Program-made: the position numbers and the translations under genes
Part shown: one piece after another, positions 15,999 to 24,767 of the stretch
Layout of the letters: the number at the start of each line of letters is the position of its first letter
Numbering within the stretch: position 1 is the first letter of the stretch
Source: Psychrobacillus sp042944905
GTDB lineage: Bacteria > Bacillota > Bacilli > Bacillales_A > Planococcaceae
NCBI RefSeq assembly: GCF_042944905.1
Contig: NZ_CP168496.1
Location: 558,001-622,000 of the forward strand
Length of the DNA stretch: 64,000 nt
Direction: 5' to 3'
The notes under the pieces: generated by a model
What the model saw: only the letters and a program-made list of their open reading frames with translations
Databases searched by the model: none
Told to the model about the DNA's origin: nothing

Positions 15999-16931
15999 AT
16001 GTTAGAAGCTGTAGAGTTATCTAAAATGTATAAAAAAGTAAAAGCAGTGGATAATCTTAATCTTTATGTAGAACGAGGGGAAGTTGTTGGATTACTTGGG
16101 CCAAACGGTGCAGGGAAGTCGACGGCAATTGCGATGATTTCTACACTCATAGCTCCTTCAAATGGGGATGTGAGAATTGATAATAAAAGTGCATTGCAAC
16201 ATCCAAATGATTTGCGAAAAATACTTGGTGTGGTTCCACAAGAAATCGCATTATACGAAGAGTTAACAGCTCGGGAAAACTTACAATTTTTTGGTCGCAT
16301 TCATAAAATGCCAAATGCCCAACTAAACGCTCGAATTGAAGAAGTACTTGAGCAAATTGGCTTGCAGGATCAACCTAAAAAGCTTGTGAAACATTATTCT
16401 GGTGGGATGAAGCGACGGTTGAATATCGGTGCTGCACTATTACACGAACCTCAATTTCTAATTATGGATGAACCGACAGTTGGTATAGATCCACAATCTA
16501 GAAATTATATTTTAGAAACTGTGAAGCTTTTGAATAAAGAAAAGAAAATGTCTATTTTGTATACGAGCCATTATATGGAAGAAGTAGAGTATCTATGTGA
16601 TCGCATTTATATTATGGATTCAGGTCATATTATCGCTTCTGGAAGTAAAGATGAGATTAAAAATATTTTATCCTCTGAAAAAACGATACGTATAAAGCTT
16701 GAGCGAACTGTACCGGAGTTTGTTGTGGGGTTAAAACGTGAAACGGTTATTTCACAGCTTCAGGAAAAGGGGGAGACGATTGCTGTGACCGTTGCGAAAG
16801 ATGTGAATTTATTTCCTAAATTATTGTCATTATCTGAACAAACAGGAGCAGTACTTGTAAGCGTGGACGTGGATGCACCAAGTCTAGAGGATGTGTTCCT
16901 TCATTTAACTGGAAGAGCACTACGAAACTAG
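15999..16931 (+). CDS. ABC exporter ATP-binding protein (LnrL/YfiL-like)
   Basis: 310 residues. Walker A GPNGAGKST, Q-loop VPQEIALYEELT, signature YSGGMKRRLNIG, Walker B LIMDEPTVGIDPQS and the H-loop TSHYMEEVEYL are all present. The C-terminal extension is typical of the drug-exporter (DrrA/CcmA) group. GGGAGAG precedes ATG 15999; the longer upstream frame is not used. It powers the two permeases encoded downstream. With the kinase and regulator upstream the set matches linearmycin-type resistance in gene order and sizes. Confidence 0.9.
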   Translation: MLEAVELSKMYKKVKAVDNLNLYVERGEVVGLLGPNGAGKSTAIAMISTLIAPSNGDVRIDNKSALQHPNDLRKILGVVPQEIALYEELTARENLQFFGRIHKMPNAQLNARIEEVLEQIGLQDQPKKLVKHYSGGMKRRLNIGAALLHEPQFLIMDEPTVGIDPQSRNYILETVKLLNKEKKMSILYTSHYMEEVEYLCDRIYIMDSGHIIASGSKDEIKNILSSEKTIRIKLERTVPEFVVGLKRETVISQLQEKGETIAVTVAKDVNLFPKLLSLSEQTGAVLVSVDVDAPSLEDVFLHLTGRALRN

Positions 16932-16948
16932 GGGAGGAGCGAGCGAAA

Positions 16949-18175
16949 ATGTTTCTAGCATTTATGAAAAAGCAGTTTCTCTTGTTTGTTCGTCGCCGAC
17001 AAGAGTTACTTATACTTCTAGTGATGCCGTTTGTTCTCATTAGCATTCTTGGATTTGCTCTGGGTCCAATAATGGACGGAGATGGGCAAGCTATACAGCT
17101 GAAGGTAGCGATTGTTGAGCATGCGAGTGAAAAGCAGGAGTTAGAAGAAATTAAGAATCAATTTGGAGAAATACCAAATGTTATCACCTTATTACCTCTC
17201 CATATATTAAAGGATCAAATATTTAACAGTGAAGAAGTAAAGTCTTTTATTACTTTAGATGAAATAAGTGTGGATAAACTAGAGCAAGCTAAGAAGGACA
17301 GTGAATATGATGCAATTATTGAAGTTCCAGAGCATTTTACATCGCAAACGATTCAAGCAGTTTTCTTAGAAAATCAAATAACACCAGAGCTAATTCTTTA
17401 TACGAATGAAACAAAAAGTTTATCAGCTAATATAATACAAAGTTTAATCGATTCCTTCCAACAACAGTATTCGAGAATGGTGCTACTTGGTAAAAGCGAA
17501 TTATTAGTGAATCCGATGGATGTGGATATTATTTCGGATATTCAAACAATTGATGACCGGAAACCTGTTGGTGCAAAATCTTATTACACTATTGGTATGA
17601 GTGTGATGTTCGTACTATTTGCTGCCTCAAGTGCATCTACACTGGCCTATAATGAGAAACGACTACACTTATTTGATCGAATTTTGCTTGCAAATGTCTC
17701 ACGTTGGTCGTATCTATTAAGTATTTTTACATCGACATTGTTGTTAGTATTTACACAACTAATGATTTTATTTGGTGGAACATATTTATTTTATGGAGTA
17801 AAGTTTCCGACCATCACTACTTTTCTATTAGTCAGTCTAATGCTTAGTTTTGTCATAGGAAGTATTGCTACACTGCTATCATCTATTAATTATCGCGTCA
17901 ATTCGCAGAGTGCATCTAACTTGTTTCAATCGGTTTTTGTAGCAATGCTAGCTTTTCTAGGAGGAAGTTTTTTTGAAGTAAGTAGTTTTTCAGATTTCTT
18001 TAATATGGCAGGTAACTTAACGCCGAATGGTGCTGCGATGTCTGCCTATATAAAACTAATGCAAGGGGATAGTCTAGTAGAAATCAGTAATCATCTATAC
18101 GAACTAGCAATCTTAACGATAATTTTATTAAGCATAGCAATAACTCTATTTCCGAAAAAGGGGGGGATAGCGTGA
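16949..18175 (+). CDS. ABC-2 type permease (LnrM/YfiM-like)
   Basis: 408 residues. One N-terminal membrane helix (about 20-40) and a large extracytoplasmic loop of roughly 170 residues are followed by five helices, the standard ABC2_membrane_3 topology (segments starting SYYTIGMSVMFVLFAASSAS). GGGGAGGAG precedes the ATG 17 bases after the ATPase stop. It forms a heterodimeric channel with the next protein. Confidence 0.88.
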   Translation: MFLAFMKKQFLLFVRRRQELLILLVMPFVLISILGFALGPIMDGDGQAIQLKVAIVEHASEKQELEEIKNQFGEIPNVITLLPLHILKDQIFNSEEVKSFITLDEISVDKLEQAKKDSEYDAIIEVPEHFTSQTIQAVFLENQITPELILYTNETKSLSANIIQSLIDSFQQQYSRMVLLGKSELLVNPMDVDIISDIQTIDDRKPVGAKSYYTIGMSVMFVLFAASSASTLAYNEKRLHLFDRILLANVSRWSYLLSIFTSTLLLVFTQLMILFGGTYLFYGVKFPTITTFLLVSLMLSFVIGSIATLLSSINYRVNSQSASNLFQSVFVAMLAFLGGSFFEVSSFSDFFNMAGNLTPNGAAMSAYIKLMQGDSLVEISNHLYELAILTIILLSIAITLFPKKGGIA

Positions 18176-19263
18176 TCGGGATCATCTTTGCTAAGTTACG
18201 ATTATTTCTAAGGAAACCAGCAACATTTATCCTTATGACTCTAATTAGTATAATCTTTGCCTATTCAATCGGTTTAAGTGGGCAGGGAAAAATAGAAATA
18301 CCTGTGTATTCATCTTTATCCAACATAAATGAATTATTAACGAATCTTAACGAATCAGAAAGTTTTTCATTTGTTTTACGTACAAAAGAAGAAGCGGAAA
18401 ATGAATTAAGAGGGGGCCGAGCGGTTGCAACTGTTAATTTGTTAGAAGATAGGTATACAATCATTCGCTCTTCGGATGAATCGGTTATACCACTAATTAA
18501 TAACGAACTTCGACTTGTATATACTACAATGGTCCAAGATAAAAGCGTTTTGGCACAAACAGATGAACCTGAAAAGGTGGAAGTTCTATTAAAACAAACG
18601 GAAGAAAATCCCATTTTTAAAGTGAAACAGTCTAACTTTAAAAATGATCAAGAATTTATTTACGATAGTCGGTTGCATACTCTCTTTGGTTTTTCACTTT
18701 TTTTCGTAATTTATACGATAGGGAATAGTGTATTCCATATTGTAGAAGAAAAACAAAATCGCATTTGGGATCGACTAATATTATCCTCGGTTCGTAAATG
18801 GGAAATATATACGGGTAATCTACTATATAGTTTTATAACTGGTTACGCACAAGTATTACTTATTTTCTGTACGTTCCGTTACGTAGCTGGAGTGGATTTT
18901 TATGGAGGATTTGCGAAAACACTTATTGTATTAATTCCGTATGTTGTTGCGATTGTAGCACTTTGTATTTTACTTGCATCAATAGCTGGAACACCTGGAA
19001 AGTATAATGCCTACTTGTCCATTACGGCTGTCCCGCTTGCAATGATTGGTGGAGCGTACTGGCCGCTTGAAATTGTAACCTCCAAAGTAATGCTATTTTT
19101 AGCAAAAATCACACCTGTAAACTATGGGATGCAGTTGCTTAATGGAGCAACCGTGAATGGCTATTCTTATGGAGAGCTACTAGAGCCAATGAGTATCTTA
19201 CTTTTAATGGCGGTTATTATGATGGGGATTGGTATAAACGTAATGGAAAAAAGAAATACTTAA
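18172..19263 (+). CDS. ABC-2 type permease (LnrN/YfiN-like)
   Basis: 363 residues with the same topology as its neighbour: one helix near the N-terminus, an external loop to about residue 170, then helices from LHTLFGFSLFFVIYTIG to the end. The GTG start at 18172 overlaps the preceding stop (GTGA), indicating translational coupling and a fixed subunit ratio. It is the last gene of the exporter operon. Confidence 0.87.
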   Translation: MIGIIFAKLRLFLRKPATFILMTLISIIFAYSIGLSGQGKIEIPVYSSLSNINELLTNLNESESFSFVLRTKEEAENELRGGRAVATVNLLEDRYTIIRSSDESVIPLINNELRLVYTTMVQDKSVLAQTDEPEKVEVLLKQTEENPIFKVKQSNFKNDQEFIYDSRLHTLFGFSLFFVIYTIGNSVFHIVEEKQNRIWDRLILSSVRKWEIYTGNLLYSFITGYAQVLLIFCTFRYVAGVDFYGGFAKTLIVLIPYVVAIVALCILLASIAGTPGKYNAYLSITAVPLAMIGGAYWPLEIVTSKVMLFLAKITPVNYGMQLLNGATVNGYSYGELLEPMSILLLMAVIMMGIGINVMEKRNT

Positions 19264-19308
19264 ATAGGAAAGCGGCTTGAAAGTAATGTTCAAGCTGCTT
19301 TTCTATTT
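19264..19308 (+). terminator. Terminator of the ABC exporter operon
   Basis: AGCGGCTTGAA pairs with TTCAAGCTGCT with flanking pairs, followed by TTTTC. Confidence 0.75.
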
Positions 19309-19386
19309 GTTAAATAATTTATGCTTCCTGATTTTTATTACTATGGTAGTATTATTTGAGAATTCGTTTGTTATGGAGGGTTTTAT

Positions 19387-20685
19387 TTGGTTTCTACAAT
19401 TACGGCAATCATTATTTTCGTTATAACACTCGCACTTGTTATTATACAGCCGAGAAATTTATCGATTGGCTGGTCAGCTTGTGGAGGAGCAGTAATCGCA
19501 TTATTAGTTGGAGTGGTCGATTTCCATGATGTGCTTGATGTTACAAGCATTGTTTGGAATGCGACACTCGCATTTATAGGGATCATTATTATTTCACTTA
19601 TTTTAGATGAAATTGGATTTTTTGAATGGTCGGCGCTCCATGTGGCTCGAGCTGCAAAAGGAAATGGCGTTCGTATGTTCATCTATGTATCCATTCTTGG
19701 AGCGATGGTTTCAGCTTTATTTGCGAACGACGGAGCAGCACTTATTTTGACACCAATTGTACTTGCAATGGTTCGTAATTTGAATTTCAATGAAAAAATG
19801 GTGTTTCCATTTATTATAGCGAGTGGTTTTATTGCAGATACGACTTCGCTTCCATTCATCGTGAGTAACTTGGTCAATATCGTATCTGCGGATTTCTTTG
19901 GGATTGGATTTGTAGAATATGCAACACGAATGATTGTACCCAATCTTTTTTCATTAGTTGCAAGTATTCTTGTATTGTTTTTATTTTTCCGTAAAAGTAT
20001 CCCGAAAGATTATGATATAGCCGAGTTAAAACGTCCAATGGATGCAGTAAGAGATATTAAAATGTTCAAGCTGTCCTGGTTTGTGTTAGTAATTTTACTT
20101 GTTGGGTACTTTTCTAGTGAATTTATTGGTATTCCAGTTTCGTTTGTCGTTGGGATAATCGCCATTTTCTTTTTAGTTATGGCAAGAAGAAGTCCATCTA
20201 TAAAAACGGAAAAGATAGTAAAAGGAGCACCTTGGAACATTGTTTTTTTCTCTATAGGCATGTATGTAGTTGTATACGGACTTCAAAATGTGGGACTAAC
20301 ATCTGTTTTGGCAAAGGCTATCCAAGCCGCAGCGAATCAAGGATTATTCGTGGGGACGTTGGCAATGGGATTTATCGCGGCCATTTTATCTTCGGTCATG
20401 AACAATTTGCCTACAGTTATGATTGATGCTTTAGCTATTGCAGAAACCTCCACAACGGGTACAATGCGTGAAGCATTAATTTATGCAAATGTTATCGGTT
20501 CTGATTTAGGACCTAAAATTACGCCAATTGGATCCCTTGCAACATTATTGTGGCTCCATGTGTTGTCTCATAAAGGGGTTAAAGTATCATGGGATAGCTA
20601 TTTTAAGGTAGGAATAGTGCTTACGATTCCAACACTTTTCCTAACGCTAGTTGGCCTTTATGTTTGGCTGTTGATTGTTGCTTAA
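19387..20685 (+). CDS. arsB: ArsB-type arsenite/antimonite efflux permease
   Basis: 432 residues with about 12 hydrophobic helices. The diagnostic ArsB stretches are present: LSIGWSACGGAVIALLVGVV near the start, ALFANDGAALILTPIV, GFIADTTSLPFIVSNLVNIV, SSVMNNLPTVM and GSDLGPKITPIGSLATLLWL. It expels As(III)/Sb(III) across the cytoplasmic membrane using the proton gradient. The TTG start has TGGAGG upstream. No arsR or arsC lies beside it, so its regulation is not visible here. Confidence 0.93.
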   Translation: MVSTITAIIIFVITLALVIIQPRNLSIGWSACGGAVIALLVGVVDFHDVLDVTSIVWNATLAFIGIIIISLILDEIGFFEWSALHVARAAKGNGVRMFIYVSILGAMVSALFANDGAALILTPIVLAMVRNLNFNEKMVFPFIIASGFIADTTSLPFIVSNLVNIVSADFFGIGFVEYATRMIVPNLFSLVASILVLFLFFRKSIPKDYDIAELKRPMDAVRDIKMFKLSWFVLVILLVGYFSSEFIGIPVSFVVGIIAIFFLVMARRSPSIKTEKIVKGAPWNIVFFSIGMYVVVYGLQNVGLTSVLAKAIQAAANQGLFVGTLAMGFIAAILSSVMNNLPTVMIDALAIAETSTTGTMREALIYANVIGSDLGPKITPIGSLATLLWLHVLSHKGVKVSWDSYFKVGIVLTIPTLFLTLVGLYVWLLIVA

Positions 20686-20758
20686 TAAAAGCTGATGCTG
20701 AAATCAAAAATATTAAGTTTTCTGGAATAATTATAATTTTTTCGAATTCTATTAGTTT

Positions 20759-20797
20759 AAACCAACTTGATTGAAAGAATCAAATTGGTTTTTTTAT
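20759..20797 (+). terminator. Terminator of arsB
   Basis: AACCAACTTGATT pairs with AATCAAATTGGTT, followed by seven T. The rest of the gap to 21011 contains one copy of the CTAACGGTGCATT boundary motif (about 20937) that recurs in this accessory region. Confidence 0.85.
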
Positions 20798-21011
20798 TGG
20801 TCTATTTAATTGGAGAAGCTTGATTTTTCATAGAATTGTATGGTGACACTTACCCTTCGACAGAATAAAATACTTCACCCTTTATTGGGTATTTATGTTA
20901 AAGTGGAGATAGGTTTGTGAAGATTTTCACTTAAACTAACGGTGCATTTAGTTAATAGTCAGTAATATTTAGGTGGATGAGGAAATATTTAACTAAAAGG
21001 GGGGGCTTGAA

Positions 21012-21401
21012 TTGAAAAACATATTTATGTGCATTTTTATCACCTGTTTAATGTTGGTGTTAGTCTCTTGTGAAAACAATAGTGGTCTTACATTCAAAGG
21101 CGAAGGTGTAAATTGGAGTGGTGAACTAATTACTAAATATGATTTTTGGGGAAAAGAGCATCAGAGTATAAGGATTACCTATAGTGGTGAAAACCCTGAA
21201 CAACTAGATGCACTTAATTTTTTTGTAGAAAGTCCTGACTTCTTAGGTTGGGGGTTAGTAGAAAGAGAATTGGATAAAAATGGTATATATTATAATGACG
21301 ATGTTAATCGATTGGATACTAAAACTCCATCTTCGTCTAAGATAATATTATCAATAGAAAGTGAAGCGTCTGAAACTATAACGTTAAGTTCAAGTTCATA
21401 A
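21012..21401 (+). CDS. Small putative lipoprotein, unknown function
   Basis: 129 residues with a lipoprotein signal peptide: hydrophobic stretch and lipobox LVSC, cleavage before Cys about 20. The mature part is polar and beta-rich (FKGEGVNWSGELITKYDFWG) and ends in a serine-rich tail. The start is a TTG following a strong G-rich ribosome site. I do not recognise the family. It belongs to the run of small accessory genes between arsB and topB. Confidence 0.6.
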   Translation: MKNIFMCIFITCLMLVLVSCENNSGLTFKGEGVNWSGELITKYDFWGKEHQSIRITYSGENPEQLDALNFFVESPDFLGWGLVERELDKNGIYYNDDVNRLDTKTPSSSKIILSIESEASETITLSSSS

Positions 21402-21577
21402 AATTTAGTTCTTACTTCTTCAACTAACGGTGCATTACTTCAATAAGCAGGTTTTATTTCACGGATGTAGAAGTATTTATTATAAGGGGAGTTGTAACCG
21501 AGTAATACTAATATAAATTGTACGAATAGAATGCTAAGAATATTGAGGAATGGAAAAATGAAGCACAATTTTCAAAA

Positions 21578-21781
21578 TTGAAAGTAATACAACCCGCACA
21601 TCTCCTAAAAGCCTGTTCAAATGAGAAAACAGGAGTTCTTAGAGAAACATCTCTGAAAATCAACTTAGATAAGACTTCATTGAAAGCTATGATAAAAGAT
21701 ATTTCAAATCAGCAGACGACAAAGAGTGTTTTAGCTGCTTGGATTGCTAAAGGTTGCAAGAATTCGATAAAGGAGTTGTAA
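21578..21781 (+). pseudogene. Short reading frame, probable gene remnant
   Basis: About 67 residues from a TTG with no ribosome site. The same frame is open upstream to 21530 without a start codon, as if the N-terminus were lost. The content (SLKAMIKDISNQQTTKSVLA) has no motif I can name. A copy of the TAACGGTGCATTACTTCAA boundary motif lies at about 21424, so it sits like another unit of the accessory run. Confidence 0.35.
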
Positions 21782-21908
21782 TGACAACTTGAATTTCTTA
21801 TTGTGCTAATGACGTAGCTTTCTGAAAAACAGTTAGTTTTTTTAGAATGTCGAAGTAACTATTGTGTGTGGAAATATTCTAGTTTCGAAGCCTGAAAGGA
21901 TAAATAAT

Positions 21909-22374
21909 ATGATTTTACAAAGGTTATGTCAGATGAATGAAGATGAATTTAATGTTTATCTAGAAGAAAAGCAAAAGCGTTATGCAGTAACGTTAGAAGA
22001 AAATACATTTGAAGTAACGGAATCTGCAACAGCTCAAGCAAAAAAACAGCTAATGAGGTTCTTACCAAACGGTTTTTATACAGAACTGCATGAATTTTTT
22101 TCAATTAAGAACGACGGATCGCTTTGTGGTTATGTATGGTTAAAAATTGATCAAAAAAAACAAAAGTGCATTTCTCTATGAAATTTTCCTTTTTGATGAA
22201 TTCCGTTCAAAAGGCATTGGAAAAGAAGTGTTACGTGAAATTGAAGAATACTTGAAGAGTAAAGAAATTATTTATTTTAAACTACATGTATTTGGTACAA
22301 ATGAAAAGGCAATAAAATTATATAAAACAATTGGCTTTGAAGTCGCCGGAATTAATATGTATAAGCAACTTTAA
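21909..22374 (+). pseudogene. GNAT acetyltransferase broken by a frameshift
   Basis: Two overlapping frames together form one GNAT N-acetyltransferase of about 155 residues. The first half starts at ATG 21909 (AAAGGA upstream) and ends after GYVWLKIDQKK; the second half resumes with SAFLYEIFLFDEFRSKGIGK (acetyl-CoA site RSKGIGKEVL) and GTNEKAIKLYKTIGFEVAG. The join falls at a run of eight A (22153-22160), so a single-base indel explains the break. It could be a true pseudogene, a sequencing error or slippage. Confidence 0.72.
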
Positions 22375-22508
22375 ACTATTTGTTTTTTTAAAAATTTCAT
22401 AATTTCAAGAAAACCTTCTAGATTCATTACTGTGCTAGTTAAGAAGCCGCTTTATTTCTATTGTGAAATATAGGTGATATTTCACAACTTGCAGATAGGG
22501 GGTGTAAT

Positions 22509-22664
22509 ATGAATAAGATGGTTGAAACTTTTAAAAATATGTTCTTGGATTCAGTTTCGATGGTTAAAGGCTTAATATATGGATTTGTAATGATTGGATT
22601 GTTGATTTTAATTGGTGGTACTTTATTATACGGTATTCTGTTTCTAAGAAATCTTATATTTTAA
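22509..22664 (+). CDS. Small one-helix membrane protein
   Basis: 51 residues with an amphipathic N-terminus (NKMVETFKNMFLDSVSMVKG) and one membrane helix (LIYGFVMIGLLILIGGTLLY). The ATG follows AGGGGGTG at good spacing. No family is recognised. It is one of four tiny membrane-protein genes in this accessory stretch, each with its own ribosome site and flanking repeat-like sequence. Confidence 0.55.
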   Translation: MNKMVETFKNMFLDSVSMVKGLIYGFVMIGLLILIGGTLLYGILFLRNLIF

Positions 22665-22831
22665 CCACTTTTTAGTAATTAATTCCCTACTTCACTAACG
22701 GAGTGCTTTAGCAGAACAAGGCTAGTCAGGAGACAGTCTTTATAATTATTCAACTAAAGACCCGAAGAGTTGGAGAAGGATATTATATATTGTAACAAAT
22801 AACATTTCAATATTTTGGGAGGATATATAAG

Positions 22832-23044
22832 ATGAATCAAGTATTAGCGAAAATTATTTATTTTGTATTCGTAATATATATTTTCATTACGTTATGGAAG
22901 TATACGGGTGTATTGTGGAATGCCTATGTGCCTTGGAATGTTCAAACTGACCTATTAACAATTTTTGTTGTAACACCAATACTTATAGCTGTTTCGTTTA
23001 TTTTATCAAGTTTGTCTTTTAAAGTCATAAGGAGTACTAATTAA
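22832..23044 (+). CDS. Small two-helix membrane protein, unknown function
   Basis: 70 residues with two hydrophobic helices (AKIIYFVFVIYIFITLW and LLTIFVVTPILIAVSFILSS) linked by a tryptophan-containing turn (VLWNAYVPWN). GGGAGG lies upstream of the ATG. It is followed at about 23070 by the GTAACGCACTCC boundary motif. Function unknown. Confidence 0.55.
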   Translation: MNQVLAKIIYFVFVIYIFITLWKYTGVLWNAYVPWNVQTDLLTIFVVTPILIAVSFILSSLSFKVIRSTN

Positions 23045-23219
23045 TATTAGGATTTTAATTAGTACTTATTGCAGTAACGCACTCCATAGTTCAAGAACAT
23101 TAGGTTGCTTAGGCAACTCTTTTTTCTTGTTGAAATAAAGCCGCATTTTTGTTGAGGAAGAAGCAGGTATTTTTTTTGAATCGTATCAAAGCACTTTATT
23201 AAACACAGGAGGTAATCTT

Positions 23220-23447
23220 TTGGATAAAAAAACAAGTCTAATTCTAGGGTCGTTATTCATTTTAACTAGTGGTTTAATTTTTACGATTGAACGATTAACT
23301 GCATATGTTTATTGGTCAGCACAAATAAATACTGGAGCGTGGGATACTATTCCACAAACATTGCCATTATCCGATAACCTTTTCACAGGGCTATTTTCAC
23401 TTGTTGGAATTGTCTTTATTATTGTCTCTTTCAAGAAGGAAAGGTAA
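23220..23447 (+). CDS. Small two-helix membrane protein, unknown function
   Basis: 75 residues from a TTG preceded by ACAGGAGG. Helix 1 (SLILGSLFILTSGLIFTI) and helix 2 (GLFSLVGIVFIIVSF) are separated by a short loop (QINTGAWDTIPQTLPLSDN) probably outside the membrane. Followed by a hairpin shared with the next two genes. Function unknown. Confidence 0.55.
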   Translation: MDKKTSLILGSLFILTSGLIFTIERLTAYVYWSAQINTGAWDTIPQTLPLSDNLFTGLFSLVGIVFIIVSFKKER

Positions 23448-23460
23448 TTGAACTAAGGTG

Positions 23461-23492
23461 GCGTTAATCCAAGAAGGATTGACGCTATTTTT
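23461..23492 (+). terminator. Recurring terminator hairpin, copy 1
   Basis: GCGTTAATCC pairs with GGATTGACGC (one G-T pair), followed by TATTTTTG. The hairpin plus about 25 following bases (GTAGAACTTATTGA) recurs at 23778, and the hairpin alone in degraded form at 24532. Confidence 0.7.
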
Positions 23493-23557
23493 GTAGAACT
23501 TATTGAAGCAAAACTGTAGGTTAGTTGAAGAAAGTTATAAACGGGGGGTGGAAGTAT

Positions 23558-23770
23558 ATGAGTGAACGATTTGAATTAAGTTTTAAAAATAAGGAAGTAA
23601 GAGTGTGGGTTTATTTGGCCGTACCAACGCTTATGATAGGAATCATCATTATATATTATGGTGAACGAAACTATCAGTATATTTCTTTGTTTGCGTTTTG
23701 GACTATCTTTTATCTATGGCGTTTTTTTTACAGGAGGAAACTGAAGAACAAAGGAAAAAAGTCTAATTAA
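23558..23770 (+). CDS. Small two-helix membrane protein, unknown function
   Basis: 70 residues from ATG 23558, chosen over an upstream in-frame start because GGGGGGTGG precedes it. Two helices (VWVYLAVPTLMIGIIIIYYG and ISLFAFWTIFYLWRFFY) are followed by a very basic tail (RRKLKNKGKKS), giving a cytoplasmic C-terminus. Function unknown. Confidence 0.55.
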   Translation: MSERFELSFKNKEVRVWVYLAVPTLMIGIIIIYYGERNYQYISLFAFWTIFYLWRFFYRRKLKNKGKKSN

Positions 23771-23777
23771 ATCGGAG

Positions 23778-23809
23778 GCGTTAATCCAAGAAGGATTAAC
23801 GCTATTTTT
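23778..23809 (+). terminator. Recurring terminator hairpin, copy 2
   Basis: Perfect 10-bp stem GCGTTAATCC/GGATTAACGC with an AAGAA loop, followed by TATTTTTG. Same flanks as copy 1. Confidence 0.75.
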
Positions 23810-23921
23810 GTAGAACTTATTGAGGTAAAGCAACTATCTAAGGCTTACTGAATAAGTGTATTGAAAAAATATGCATTATGAAACCTAACAGTAGTTAGAA
23901 TTTTATTATGGAGGCGTTTTT

Positions 23922-24491
23922 TTGAAAGGAATTTGTCTGTGTATAATCTCTTTGTTTGTAAGTATTTCACTGATGGGATGCGGTTCAAATGTTCAAAGTA
24001 CTATAAAAGATTATAATGACGATGACATAGCGGCAATCGTGAAAGGTAGAGAAATTACGATAGGTGAATTACGCTTTTTGTATCCAGATGAAAAAGTATT
24101 AGATAATATTAATGGATTTGTAAAAGCTGAATTAGTTATGCAAGAAGCCAAAATAATGCATCTTGATGTTTCCGATAATCTAAATCAAACAAATAAAACG
24201 ATGTTAACTCTTTCTCAAAAGGATACCAACGATCCAACAGAAAAATCCAATCGTGAGTTTGTCGATTCGCAAGCCCAAGAGTTTGGTATGGAACCTGAAG
24301 AATATTATAAAAAATACTTAGAAACCACGGCTGAACTAATTGCATATATAAATGCTTATACTCAAAAAATGCTTGGTAAACCAGAGGTAGACAAAGAAGA
24401 TGGGATACAAGAATATAATAACAAAGCCAATGATTTATTAAATGAGTTAGTAAGAGAATATGAGAATGAGATCGAGATACTAATCAAGTAA
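23922..24491 (+). CDS. Putative lipoprotein with SurA-N-like domain
   Basis: 189 residues from a TTG (TGGAGGCG upstream). Signal peptide with lipobox LMGC, Cys at about 20. The segment AAIVKGREITIGELRFLYPD followed by a helical region (GFVKAELVMQEAKIMHLDV) resembles the N-terminal chaperone domain of SurA/PrsA-type folding factors, but there is no rotamase domain. A similar short lipoprotein layout is common in Bacillus. A role in extracytoplasmic protein folding is inference only. Confidence 0.6.
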   Translation: MKGICLCIISLFVSISLMGCGSNVQSTIKDYNDDDIAAIVKGREITIGELRFLYPDEKVLDNINGFVKAELVMQEAKIMHLDVSDNLNQTNKTMLTLSQKDTNDPTEKSNREFVDSQAQEFGMEPEEYYKKYLETTAELIAYINAYTQKMLGKPEVDKEDGIQEYNNKANDLLNELVREYENEIEILIK

Positions 24492-24531
24492 CTTTAATAT
24501 GCTTCTCTATTTTCTTATTGAACTAAGGTGG

Positions 24532-24560
24532 CGTTAATCCAAGAAGGATTAGCGAATTTC
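24532..24560 (+). repeat. Degraded third copy of the recurring hairpin
   Basis: GCGTTAATCC/GGATTAGCGA preceded by the same TTGAACTAAGGTG as copy 1, but the T run has been lost (GAATTTCC follows). Probably no longer an efficient terminator. Confidence 0.55.
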
Positions 24561-24640
24561 CAGATTTTCTTTATATTTAACATCCACAGTATACCTGGAT
24601 AAGTGGGCTGGAACCTGAAAAATAGCTAGCATCTATATAT

Positions 24641-24668
24641 AAAGAAGTGTTGAGCGGACGAAATTGCA
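24641..24668 (+). repeat. Fragment of the roughly 300-bp structured repeat
   Basis: AGTGTTGAGCGGACGAAATTGCAT matches the first part of the elements at 31745 and 59462; the rest is missing. Confidence 0.6.
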
Positions 24669-24767
24669 TAATAATAAAATAAGCGACCCATTTTCATCCC
24701 TCCAAATAATTTGCTCTTGTTGGCACAAGCTATAAATGAAAAATATTTTAGAGAGGCTTGATACCGC

